A DNA stretch of 64,000 nucleotides, from the NCBI GenBank assembly GCA_973895155.1, contig OZ316898.1, positions 20,460,001 through 20,524,000 on the forward strand, written 5' to 3'. The notes beneath the pieces are model-generated. The model saw nothing but the letters and a program-made list of their open reading frames with translations, was not told the DNA's origin and ran no database searches. The stretch comes from Marsupella aquatica. Lineage: Eukaryota > Marchantiophyta. A program made the position numbers and the translations under genes. Below are positions 34,752 through 46,800 of this stretch, piece by piece. Within the stretch, counting starts at the first letter, position 1. Each line of letters begins with the position of its first letter.

Positions 34752-36300
34752 CTCTTCACAAATAGATCTTTTTCACAAGTCAATCTAATTTAAAACTAGT
34801 GCTTGAATCGCTTGAATACAAGTGAGTCGTTCCAGTACTGCTTACCAATTAAATAAATATTCAATAATTCTGAAACAGGTGCTCATAGTAATTAACTGAT
34901 CCAGTGAAATTTAAGTTGCAAGCTGCCATTTGGTATATGGCAATACAGACAGGGGAGTGGTCCATTCAGTGTTGGTCAAGGTGCTCAAGCCCACAATTAT
35001 GGACGATCAACCTGTACGTAGGTTGCCGCTTATCACAAGCTATCTGGATGGGCAATTCCCAGACCACCAAGATCCAAGATGGAAGGACAACGGATCGATT
35101 GGCATACTGTGACGGGGCCAATGCCCCTAGAGAATGATTTTAAAGGGTATTAGTGACGCACAAATGTAAATAGGTAGATTTGTGTCATGTTTTTTTTGCT
35201 TTTGTTTTCTTACAACCTCGTTGGAGACAGTTTACGCAAAATAGATGTGGGGAGTTGTTGCTATTTTTTATGTCCTCTTGAGTTCAGTTACTGGCCAAGC
35301 CTCAGGGAAAGAAGATCGGCCGCTTGCCGGTGCAAGACAAGGCACGTAGCCTAGTGCCGCCTTTTGGGGACTTGCCTAATTTTTGATTTGTATCCATTTG
35401 TAAGCGGCCCTAGTATTAAGATAATGATGGGCCAGTTGAAATGTGTGCTCAAGTGGCCAAACACCACTTTGACCCTGGCCAGGAAGAGAGGGAAAAGGAG
35501 CTTTGGAGTGGGCCAGACACAAAAGTATTAAAAAACAATAAATTTAAAGGAGCCTTGGCCATTTGGGGACCCCGGCCAAGAGTATCCTTGCACCGGGGGA
35601 AGGACCCAAAAGAGCCCCGGCCACCGGGGGGCAAGCCCAAGGAGACCCCAGCCAGGAGGACAGTGAGGGTTCCAGTGGCCAATCCGTAGATGAGTATCTT
35701 ACTACAAGCGAGCAGTTAGATGAAGGTTAGTATGAGAGCCTTACGGACCTTGGCCACACAAAAGTCAAATTCTCAATCTTCTCAAAATCAAGAACTTATA
35801 GGCTTATTGGAAGGAGCTCGCCGAGCTGAATCCAACAAGGTTAGACACGCCCCAAACGGAGTTAAAATGAGGGAGATACAAACCTGAGGGTTTTTATGAA
35901 GAGTTGGGGTCCAACACCGAACAGACGTCCGTACACCCTTCAGGTGAGTGACCCCGGCCAATTCCCGGCATGTGGCCTTGGCCAGGGTACCTCATCTGAT
36001 GTCGTGATGGGAGGCCGGGACCATACGGACGACCTGGAAGTGACGGTGGCCGAGGTAGAACCCAAGACTCGGTAAGCCATATCTCGGGCGTCTGATTTCC
36101 GTTTTGGGAGCCATTTTTGGGGTTACGATCAGGATGGCAGTGGCTATTCATGAAAGTTCTCAGGACCAGATTTTGAGCAACTTCTACTTTCGACAATTTT
36201 CATGGCCAGGGTAGTGGGAGGCGGAGGCACCCACGTAGTAGGAAGTCAGACCATGGCCTATGTAGGACTTAGTCTAGTTTTGAATTAGTTATTGTGGTAG
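34752..36300. other. GC-richer repetitive stretch, probable retroelement remnant
   Basis: From about 35280 the DNA becomes GC-rich with repeated ggcca words (ctggccagg, cccggccaa, ttggccag). Open frames at 35441-35689 and 35894-36196 are Pro/Gly/Lys-rich and match nothing I recognise. Its position next to the LTR-like block at 36300 suggests a decayed element, but no protease, transcriptase or integrase motif is visible. Confidence 0.4.
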
Positions 36301-36920
36301 CCAACAAATTCACCGTTTTCCGCCTATAGGTAGCAATAGGGTTAGGAGTGCATATGTGACATGCCGCATGTGCAAAAAACTTTTAGGTTAGAGACGCCGC
36401 CAGTGGATGGCGGTCAACCAGGGCAGTGGCCGTCGCCACACCCCCTAGGGCTTGTGTGTTCACGCATTGTTTTTTATTTAACCAGTAGCCCCTGGTAGTA
36501 GCAGGGGAACTCAATCTAGTGTTGTTTTTGTGAGGATTAACAATAGGGAATTGATCCGGAGCATTGAGGTGGAGAGGTGTTCATTGTCCCGTGAGGCAGG
36601 AGTTGGGTAGACGGCAGGAGGCCGGGTTGCCCATGCATGCACTGTGTTACCTTGGTCACTAAAAGATATAGATTTGGTTGGATTTTCATGAATTCTTGTG
36701 TGGTGTTCTCTCTCTTTGTTGCACGATTGTGTTCTTCCCCTCGCATGAATATTTAGAGAAACTTACATAGTTTAGTCGACCCTGTGAGTGGGAGAGTGGT
36801 GACAGCACTTTGCCAAAGGCTAGCTAGGAGGAGTAGGAACAAGATAGTCCACATGACTTGATCAAAAGCAAAATATACGTGTAGTCGATAGACTTGATCA
36901 AAAAATACATTTGCGGGAAC
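36300..36920. repeat. LTR-like repeat, copy 1 of a diverged pair
   Basis: It shares ordered landmarks with 38940-39470: a cagtagcccctggtagtagcagggg-like hairpin followed by aactcaatctag, a short spacer, aaagatatagattt, then ttacatagt, gtgacNgNNnt and acttgatcaaaa. Divergence is high, so the relation is by order of short matches. Confidence 0.5.
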
Positions 36921-38939
36921 GGAAATGAATCTACTCATCCTTAGTAGGAAATTAATCCATATAGCATCCCTCCATGCCATGTCCCCGTCATACAATACAA
37001 ACGATTCTTAGTGGAAAGCAAGCGATATTTGTTTTGTTAATCGTTTGATAAGCACGTCACATATATTTCCGTGAATACCTACATACAGTGGAGATATGTT
37101 TCTCAAAAATCAAGGAGAGAATTGGACCATATATATGATCAAGTGCTACCCTTTAACGTCTAGACTGTGTCCGTCTTTGCAATAAATGGCACCAATCACC
37201 ATTCTCTGGGTTGGTCGAGCAGTTTCTTAAATGCCTCCCTCATGAACTCCTCTATTTACATTACATTGGCCGCACAAGACTCAAATTTGTATGGCGGCAA
37301 AGTCTAGACGAACGCAAACTACAATTCCAGTAGTTGCAGCACATGCTGTAGTCTCTATCATAGAACCGCCTAGGCACCCTCAAGAACAGTTTGGTCCTTC
37401 TGCAATTATCTAATGGTCCTCAATAAATTTTCCATCAGCAATTATAGTGAAGCCTGTTGAACTACATCAACGAATCATAGAGCAAGCAGAGGTTGAAACA
37501 TTGTGCTTGTTCTCCCGTCCATTGTTCCGGCATGCAACTTAGCAATCTACCATGCCTTCCTCATTGTAAATTGTTCGGTAGATATGAAGCCAGACTTGCC
37601 ATGTTCTTTCTTTCTTGACACAATTTTCCAAGCAGGATAGAGCCCGAATTGTATTTCTTTGACGGTGAGGCTGGGTATGAGGCTGGGTATGAGGCTGGGT
37701 TCTTGAATGACTAGAATTTTGAATCTCAATGATGATAACCCCCCCCCCCCCGGCCCACTCCTTTCCCTGTGTCTGGATCAAAAGTAAGAGTTGTGCAACT
37801 TTTCTCTGAATGAAACAAGGGTAACGCTAAATTCTTTGGTAAATTCTTGCATGAAGAGTCTGGTGGGAAGAACAGATTATATGTAAACCCGATGGCCAAC
37901 CAGCAATAATCGAGAAATTATACTATAACGACTTGAACATACTCATGTGGAATACGTCATCCAGAAGGAATCCTAGCTCCAGGCATCTGGCCAGGAGATT
38001 TAGATTTGGAAGAGTGAATTGGCATAGTTAGACTGAGAAGTATCACACTTAGTTAGTCGATATCTCAAAGACAGAGGTAGTTGAGAGGGAACAAATCTCT
38101 TTCGGCTGGAATTCATTGATCCTTTCTAGCCAATGAAGAAGCTACTAGCCAGTAAATTGCGTGCTTGATTAATTTCATGCTTCAGTCGGAGATAAGGAAG
38201 TTTCGATTTGAATTTGACTAGTAGCCATTGATCTTAGTTGATCTAAGTTTGCTAAAATTTGATCTTAGTTTGCTGAAATCAAGCTTGAGGATGGGTGCGC
38301 CCTTGGTGGGTACAATTTTTGAAAGCTTCTGTCCATTGCTGGGAAGAAGCTTTAGGATATGTGGATGCACTCTTGTTTATTATAATATTGGAATAGATAA
38401 ATTTTGGGACTATTCCAATACTGAGATATATTTGAGCTTGTGAGATCCTCTAGAGACTCTCCACTCAGCAATGCAAGCAGTCATCTATAGCAAGATGGAT
38501 TTCAACAAGTTAGATTAAACACAACTAAAATGGACCTAAGACGACCAAGATATGGAGAGTTGTGTTTTGCTAAGATACAAGTGAGTTTATGTGGGATGGA
38601 TGTCCGTATGGTAGCCAAGCAGGGGGATTCTGGCCACCATAGCAGTGACGTAGTTGTTCAAGCAAGAGAATGTTGTTGGGGAGGAGATTGGGTGCGCGCC
38701 TAGGCTCCCGTGCGGCGCCCAGTGCCTAGTTGAAGTTGTAGGGATGGACACAATGGCTTGGTAGCGGCCAACAGTAAGGCCAATTGTTGGATTGGCCGTT
38801 TTGACAACTAATGGGTCAAGACCAAGACTAAAGAAAGTGGCAACCAGTCAGTTGTGTGGAAGTAGACATTTTGCATAGGTAGCAAGTACATAATGATTGG
38901 ACCCAAGAAGGCCCTAGTTTGTTACAGGCACTCTTAGGA
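36921..38939. other. Gene-free stretch between the two LTR-like copies
   Basis: Contains a 12-bp tandem repeat (gaggctgggtat, 37667-37700) and a run of 13 C (37739-37751). No reverse transcriptase, integrase or other domain could be read on either strand, so if the flanks are LTRs the interior is lost or unrelated. Confidence 0.4.
37667..37700. repeat. 12-bp tandem repeat, nearly three copies
   Basis: gaggctgggtat at 37667-37678 and 37679-37690, then gaggctgggt at 37691-37700; followed 39 bp later by a 13-C homopolymer. Confidence 0.9.
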
Positions 38940-39470
38940 TAAAATAGTATTGTAAAGATATGTGTGCGTCACATGGTTTAGGTTAGTTAAGATATTAGGA
39001 TTAGCTGTGCTGCCAGGGAAGTGGTAGACGATGTGCTCGGGATTTTTCAGTACTTAACAGCAGCCCCTCATAGATGCAAAAGGGGAACTCATTCTAGAAA
39101 GTTGGAGAGTTAGAATCACACAATAGTGGAGTTCATCCAAAGTAGTGAAATGAGAGAAAGTAGCATCCTGTCCCAAGGAGGCAAACGGTAGACAAACACC
39201 AGATGTTAAATTATCTTAGTTTGCAATTTGCTTAATATTTCTGTCATTGAAAGATATGGATTTAAATGAGTGCATTACCTAGGTACTGATACTACAACTT
39301 TAGCAAAATGAGTGCATTGCTAGTCGACTATCCTAGTGAGAAGGGAGAGGGTGACTGTGGTCAACCAGATACCACAAGAAGAAATTTACATAGTGGGTAC
39401 TTAATAGGACTTGGTCAAAAACTATGAGGTGCAATAGTCAATAGGACTTAATAAAAACAATTCACCACCT
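38940..39470. repeat. LTR-like repeat, copy 2 of a diverged pair
   Basis: Partner of 36300-36920. Landmarks include cagcagcccctcatag then aaaaggggaactcattctag, aaagatatggattt, tttacatagtggg and acttggtcaaaa, in the same order and orientation. Confidence 0.5.
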
Positions 39471-39638
39471 AAGTCATACCCCTGCTCTATCGTACGAGCA
39501 ACAAACAACTTCTGAATTGATATGGTTGTTATGATGTTGCCCATTGACATCAGACTTATTGGTGCGGGTGTATATAGAGCTTTTTAGGTGTCCGTGTCAA
39601 AAATTGTTGGGAAGTATGTTATGATATGGGAGCCATTG

Positions 39639-39732
39639 CTTGTGTTCATATTTCTTTTGAGTAGAAGAGTGTTTCCTTGCGGATCACTTGGAATTCCTTG
39701 TGTTCATATTTCTTTTGAGGAGAAGAGTGTTA
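39639..39732. repeat. 58-bp offset direct repeat
   Basis: cttgtgttcatatttctttt followed by gagNagaagagtgtt occurs at 39639-39674 and 39697-39732. One base differs (t versus g). Confidence 0.85.
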
Positions 39733-40326
39733 GTCTAAGGGAGTATTCCCTCTCTAAACAATTTTGCAATCTAATTTTAAGAGATAAAGACCTTGACTTC
39801 ATATCACATCATATTCCTCAAAATTTGTGAGAAATTTTATTTTTTGTCTTAATTTTTCAGCAGGCAGTATGTATGCATTGTAGCGATTGATAAATGCACT
39901 TACCTATTTGTTATGCAGTGCCAGTAGTTGTGTGTAGTGACGATTGAGATGCATTATAAAAGCTGCATTTTCTGGTGCATCTACAGAGAAAATACCTCTC
40001 ATAGGAGGGGACTACAAAGGCTGGCCTGCTGCACGTAGCTATGCTCGCCAAGGAATGCAGTTATACATGATGCACTTAGACACGGTGAGAACTACACAGT
40101 AAGCGCTGGAGACTCTTTAGGGTTTACTAGACGGGAAAAAAACAGCACGAGGAGACCTCTCAGGTCCAGAGGCTCGTCCCCTGGCGAACTGAACGAGAGT
40201 CCACTGCTTCTCTCGTTGTATGTTGGTGGAGGAGCGTCACCTCTCAATGTGAGCTTTCTCCTTCTCGCACCCAGTCTTTGGGAGCGTTCGTTTGATTCGT
40301 CTATATGTTTGGTAATTACAATAGTA

Positions 40327-40553
40327 GGTTGAAGCGTTTTGTTGAAGCTCCAAGCAGCCATCTGAGCTCTATTAATTAACACTCTGTCTCGGTCGCAATA
40401 GTTCGAAGCATTTTCTCAAGCTTTCCACAACGAAATGTTAGCTCGATCTACTCACACTCTGTCTCGGTTTCGTTCTGCATTACATTAGGTTTGAGCATTT
40501 TGTCGAAACTCAGCACAGAAATCTTAGCTTTTTAAACACTCTGTCGGTGCACG
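40327..40553 (+). promoter_or_regulatory. Triplicated block upstream of GCN1
   Basis: Three degenerate copies of a 60-75 bp block at about 40327-40395, 40404-40470 and 40494-40553. Each runs from gaagcNttttNtNgaagct (or a close variant) through a ttagctc-like word to acactctgtctcggt. It ends about 260 bp before the GCN1 ATG, so it is promoter or 5' leader. Function is inferred from position only. Confidence 0.6.
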
Positions 40554-40586
40554 GGTTTTTCGAGAATTCAGCGATCTGTGAATCTG

Positions 40587-40786
40587 ATGTACTAAAATTT
40601 TCTGCCCTGATGGCTCCTGCAGCTCAACTGAATGTCTCTGCCTGCAATCGGGACTCCCGGTTATCATGGTCTAACAAGCAACTGACGAAAATTAAGAATC
40701 TCACCCGGTTTCTTGTGCCGGACGGAGAACAATTATCTTAGGGAGAGCCCTCTCTTTGCTCGGAAATTCTGATGGCGTCCTGCTAA
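40587..40786 (+). promoter_or_regulatory. Upstream open reading frames in the presumed GCN1 leader
   Basis: Three ATGs precede the GCN1 start: ATG-TAC-TAA at 40587-40595, a 43-codon frame at 40610-40741, and a 4-codon frame at 40772-40786. All end before 40816. They count as uORFs only if transcription starts upstream of 40587, which the sequence cannot show. Confidence 0.5.
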
Positions 40787-40815
40787 CGAGCCAGCTGTCC
40801 GAAGAATCAATCCCC

Positions 40816-43800
40816 ATGGCAAACGCGGTGGGAGTGCTGGAGGCTGCAGCCCAGAATGTGTCCACTTCCTCCACGAAAGAGCGGGTGGCCATCTTCGAAG
40901 CCAGCATTCCCTCCACGCTCAATGCACCAGGTTCGAATTTATATATTCTGGCTTAGGCTTGCGGATTTGCGACATGTTGAAGTAGTTTGCAGCCTATGAT
41001 GACAAATTCCGGAAATTCCGGAGCGGGGTCTGGTCCGTCTGGATGCACCGGGGTTTGGGACTTCAGCATTTATTTGTGGAATTGATCTGGAATTAGGGCA
41101 TGACTTAGGATGAATGTAGTAGGGGGCACTAATTTAGATGACCCTAGTACAAGGTCTTCTTCAGAGATGAGACCTAAACCTTCGGCTAAAACCCTCGATG
41201 GACGAGATCAATATATGTGTCCAATCAGCTTCATTTGAGCCACCCCTTTATGTTGGTTCATGAATCTGGACTGTTGACAGTGATATGTAACAAATGCTGA
41301 TTGAAATTGAAGCTGGGAAGCAATATTGATCCACGCGTCTATGTCGTTTCAAATGGCATCTTGTAAGAAGTTCATGGATCTTCAAATCTAATCCATCTTT
41401 TTCTCTAGTTATTTGTAGACACACGTCAACGTTTCCTGATTCTGTTAGCATGAAACAGCTAACGGTTTTCGGTATGTGATCTGACGTCTGAATTTACTGC
41501 GACATTACAGGAGTCAATGTTACTGAGCTGGTGCCAGAACTTGTCAACTTAATATTTCAAACCGTCCCATTGTATCAAGATCGGGCATCTCAGATTGCTG
41601 TTGAGCACTCCATCTCTAGGTGTCTGCAAGAAGCAGCTTTCCTGAAAGCATTTACAGGAACACTTGTGCAGACAGCAGAGAGGACATGCAAATTATGTTC
41701 AGATTCCGTGCGCTACAAGCTCTTCAGATGGTCATGTCTTCTCATCAGAAAAAATCCGGCTCTACTCTCTGCCAGAACTGCATTCACGAGACTGGTAGCT
41801 GTGCAGGCTTCCCTTCTCACTTTCCTTCAAGAAGGTTCATATCCTGTAAAACGTGCGACCAATCAAGTGGCGTTGCACCTATTTTCAGAGGTATCTTCAG
41901 CAGATCTCCCTTAGCCATTACGCCTCGTTTTCGAATAAGAACTGTCCAATCATCCACTCATTTAGCACACTCGTAATCATGTTAGTCAGGGTTCTGTTTC
42001 GTGTCGTTCAGCTAGCACTCTCATTCCAAATGTAAAGTAATTATTACTTGTTGCAGGTGGTCGATCTTTTTGAGCATTATGTAAAGGAATTCCAGGGACC
42101 GTCTCTTAACTCCGAGAACAGCGCTGGACTGATAAATATTATGCTCCAATTTTGGACCCGTAATTCTACTTTTGTTGAAAAACAGAAGGTTTGTACACAG
42201 CTATGATTTTTTTTGTGGTCATGGTTTCCGTCACAGCATTATGTAGATGATGAGTTGTCTAAGTCATGTAATCAACCTTTTTGTGCTTCCAGCATGTAGG
42301 ATGTGCATACCTTCATCCGTCAGTCTGCTTCCAGTTCCATTGAGTTTCTGTAGTGAGGGAAAGGAGGTTTCTCACTCATCTGTCTGTTTTGTTGAGATAC
42401 GAACTCTACATTGCACTATGATGTCGTCCACAATGTAAACGTCTTATGTGCTTTGAAAATACCGCTCCTGTAAAGTTTTCGTTGACTCAGCTGCATTAGA
42501 GTATTACATGTAGTAGATGGTGTGAAGCTTAGTTATCCATGATATCCATTCGGGTTGCTCTATTTTAATGTATATTTCGACGTAATGCAGGCTTTCTTCC
42601 TGGATCTATACGTGAAAATGGTATTTAACTCGAAAGGGAAGCCTCAAAAGGCACTAAACGAGGCTTTCGTACCCCTTTTCAAACAATTGACTCATGATGA
42701 TTTTGGAATAGTTATTGTTCCCAACGCGGTGAAGATGTTGAGGCGGAATCCTGAACTTGTTATGGAGTCTGTGAGCGTGTTGTTAAGATCATGTAGCTTG
42801 GATTTGAGCAAGTACGCCGGTGAATTCTTGCCAGTAGTTTTGCCACAGGCGCGTCACAGTGATGAAGTCAGACGGAAGGAAGCCTTTGAAGCTCTGAAAA
42901 ACATAGCCGTGCAATCTAGTGATCTCGACACTATTGACGTTACGTTTAAATCCATCAAGTCGGTGCTCGCAGGTTTTCCCTCACCCTAACTCTCGTGACC
43001 CACTCTTCTGACAGATGGAATTCAATTTATTGATATTGTTACAATTTTCTGTGCGAGTAGTTTCATTTGAAGTTCAGTCTGTCAAGGAGACAAATGTTTG
43101 ACGCGTCTATAGAGTCTTAGCCTCCTGACTGGTCCAGTTAATACAATGAAATGTATCTCACTGAATAGATCATTGTCTGCCTCCTTCACACTCTCGGAGC
43201 CCTTTCCGAAGGTAGCTAATTATCGGGCTCTAATGTAATTGGGTTATGGCTTTAGAAACTATTAGCTCCGAAGCAGCATTGTTGACATGGACCCTTATGT
43301 CACTAGGCAGTTCTCTCAGTTGTCGACTGCAAACCGAAGGATTTGTTTAGGTCTTTATGACGGGGCATTGCTTTCCCAATTGGAGGTCTTATGGACTGCG
43401 TCGCTGTTATCTTACCAGCCGCGTGTGGATGACAGCTTTGAACACTTACCAAAGAACTTAGACGCAATATTATCTTCGTTGACTAGGATGCCTTTTCGTT
43501 TGCTTGACAAACTGCGTGATTACCTTGTTTCAACTTGCATTCTTGTTGTTTTGGTGTCTGATGCCAGGGTCTGAAGGAAAGCTCGCATTTCCATATCAAA
43601 GAGTGGGCATGATCAATGCTATACTAGCACTTTCTTTTTCCACAGGCGGGAAAGGAACAACTACATTGGCCTGTTCCATCAGTGCTTACCTCATATCTTA
43701 CTACAAGGATGATGGTATGTATTACTGAGAGTGGATCGAGACTCTGTTGGAATCTTCAAGTATTTCTGAATCCGCTTTCCTTGATCTGTGGTCCGTACTG

Positions 43801-46800
43801 TGACATGAAGTCATCTATGCAATGCCAGCAACTGTATAAAAGCACCCGGCTTATTGCATTGATTCTTCAAACTCTTTTCTTAGGACGATCACTTGAGAGG
43901 GAGAGGGAGAGCAAACTTGTATACGGCGTCCAGACTATTTTTGCATTGCCTAATCTGTCTCTTACTTGCTCTATTTTCTGAGTTCTTGCACTTTTGCCGT
44001 TTGCGCTTTGTGTCCCTTATCCTTATAAGGGATCCGTGGTTTTAGAAAGCAATTCATGAAACTTGTTTTGCTTGGGTCATTGATTCCTTTGAATTATTTG
44101 CAGGGAATGAAGAGGTTCGGCTTGCAGTTCTAGCTGCCCTCAGTGCTTGGATAACCAAAGCTGGAGAAAATCTTCCTCCCGAAACCTTAGTGTTCTTTCC
44201 CGCTGGTCTAAAGGAGAAAGAAAATCTTAGACGAGCACATCTTCGTTGCCTAAGGCTGTCCTTCCGAAATGGGGCAGTTCCCATACAGGTAGCCATTACT
44301 CTTGGTCCACCTTAAGGAGAAATGTATTATTTTCTTCAGTGGATGGGGTGCTTGTTTTTAACCCTGTTATACCAGCGCTACTTCACACTTTACTAGCTGA
44401 TGAACAACTGTGTCGAGCAGATGCAACCGTTAGTGGAGCCCCTTCTACAGCTCGTTAAGACCAGTGTTTCAAAACCGGCTCAGCGAGTTGATGGAATTTA
44501 CTCCTTGTTGCTGCTTGCTATCCTTACAGCTGTTGATGTGAAAGCTGGTAAGTGGTAGTCAAAGCACCTCTTGATGGCCTTAGTTTTCAACTCGTAGTCA
44601 ATTGTCGTTGTAGAAACTTATAATCACGTGTTTGATGTGGATGCTGCGGGAGCAAAGTAACTACAGTAGTTTTCTTTAATTGTTTGACTTTGTCAAGGTC
44701 TTAAACCTGAAGTGAAAGGATGGTCTATTACAAGGGTTATAAACGAATATTAGTTTTAGAATATAGACTTATCTGTTCGCCGTCATCCATGTGGAATGTC
44801 TTGAAACAGCCTGTTTAATGAAGGTCTCATCCTTACGTGACATCTTTTTTTGTTTTTGGTGCAGATGACCAACTCACCAAAGACAAGATTTGGCCTTTAG
44901 TCCTACAAAAGGACTCCGTTCTGCTTTCGCCTTCCCTGGTTTGACTCGTGACCCTTCTAGGCACAGTCCGTAAGTCAGGCGCAAGTTGTGTGGTGGCCCG
45001 AATGCTTTGTGTTCATTTTTCGTCACAATAGGGACACAGTGTACGCAAGTTATGATTGCTGGACGCAACGCGTAGAACGGTTTTCTTCAAATACTGACGA
45101 TTATGGTGATGACTTTGTGCAGGTTTCCAAACTCTCTATAGAAGACTGTGTTGCGCTGACCGAGTTGGTAGAAACAGTAGTTTTGCAGCATTCCTCCAGG
45201 TTTTGCTTATTGACTTTCTTACTAAAAAGTGGTTTGTTTACGTCTTGTTCTGGTCTGAACTTGTTTAAGAGTGAATCAAAGTAAGCAATCCGAAAAGGAA
45301 GAAAACATGAAGTGAATTTTTAAAATGAATTCAGGGGGGTCATGAAGTTAGTTAAGTATCTCAGAGAAAAATGCCTCACTTATAATTTTGCTGACCTGCA
45401 GAATGACAAACAACCCAGAAGGTTCTGCAGAACTTTTCCAGGTGAATTGCTTATCAGCACTGCTGCTAGTAGGTGTTTGGCATTCATCAGCTGGGTTGTT
45501 TGTTTCCTTGCTGGATTTTTAGATTGGTGATATCTACAGCGATGTATCTAACTTCCGCACTGCTGGCTGTCTACTGGTAGATTATTGTGTATTTACTTTG
45601 GCATCCATCTTGGGAAGTACGAAAGGCAGCTTCCGCCGTTGTGTCACGGTTCCATGCAGCAAGTGGTTCATGGTCAGAGGCGCTCTTCAATTCATTTTGT
45701 GCTTGGCTTCCATCCATCGATGATCGACTTGAGGCTCAGAAAGCAAGGTATGTTACAAATAGTGGTATAATAGTCTGTACCAATTTGCAATATGAACTCA
45801 ATTACATGATCCGGGTGTGGGCGAAAGAAGCTGCCTGTTAATTACGCCGGAGCTGTGTTGGAAAGGCGAAAGCTTTAGCCTGCTGATGTGCGTTTCTCAA
45901 TGTTACTAGCATTTCTCCCGTCTTGAATTGGTATTGTCCCAGACAGAAAAGACAATTGCATCTCATGACTAGACACATCCTAAGTGTATGACTGTTTAGA
46001 AGCATAGTCCGTTATAACACGGGAGTTTTTCTGGAATCGTTACCCGCAAATGTGCAGTTTTCCCTGCTGGTCTTTATCCTTCGGTAGGGTGTAATATAAG
46101 GTGAAGTTTCTCGAAGTTGAAGAGTGTTCTGCTCACCGTAAGAAAGCTTTTTGGGGGATTTTTTCCCCTAATCCAAGAAAGGGACGAATGAATTTAAAGT
46201 CTATGGATTCAGAGTATGGGGCGAGGCCCTGAATGTAGAAATTGCAGATTAGGTGAGTGGAATATGGATACTAGGAAAGCTGAAAAGCAAAAAGTGAAAA
46301 AGAAGATAGAATCTTATTATGGAATATACCTAGCTCAGATTCTGCTCGCTATTTCACTGGATGACTGGATGAGTTTTTCTTTAGAAGGAATAGTCGACAA
46401 AGTTACTCAAAAAGGGATTGCCTTCATCACAGTCATAGATTCTTAGTGGCTCACTTTTGCATTATTAACCCCAAATTTAAATTTGGGCCCGTGGACCGTA
46501 TTAATTTATATCTGTTAAAATTGTACGCAGTGAAACCACAGAGGCTGTGGTTGACACTACTGCCCAGAGGATACCCGGAGGAGAACTTCTGAGCAAGGCA
46601 CTCCTTTCAGTGTCTTCAGCAAGTCTTGCTGCTTCATCAGAATTTTCTTCTCAAATGCTGCTTATCTCACACAATCCATGCATTGTTAGAGGTTCCCGGA
46701 AATGCATTGCATGGAAGGTGATTTGGCTTCTGGACTTTTGTGCTCACAGATGTCTGAACGAGTTGACTTATGATATGTTGTATTTCGTGCAGAGTTATTC

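Noticed and set aside
35441-35689. Retroviral-type gag frame
   Set aside because: It is Lys/Pro/Gly-rich but has no zinc knuckle (CCHC) or capsid motif, and no linked pol sequence.
43154-43204. Possible extra GCN1 exon (an [14 protein letters not shown]-like frame ending at a gt)
   Set aside because: Exons 4 and 5 already join in the correct phase and match the family spacing; there is no good acceptor before this piece.
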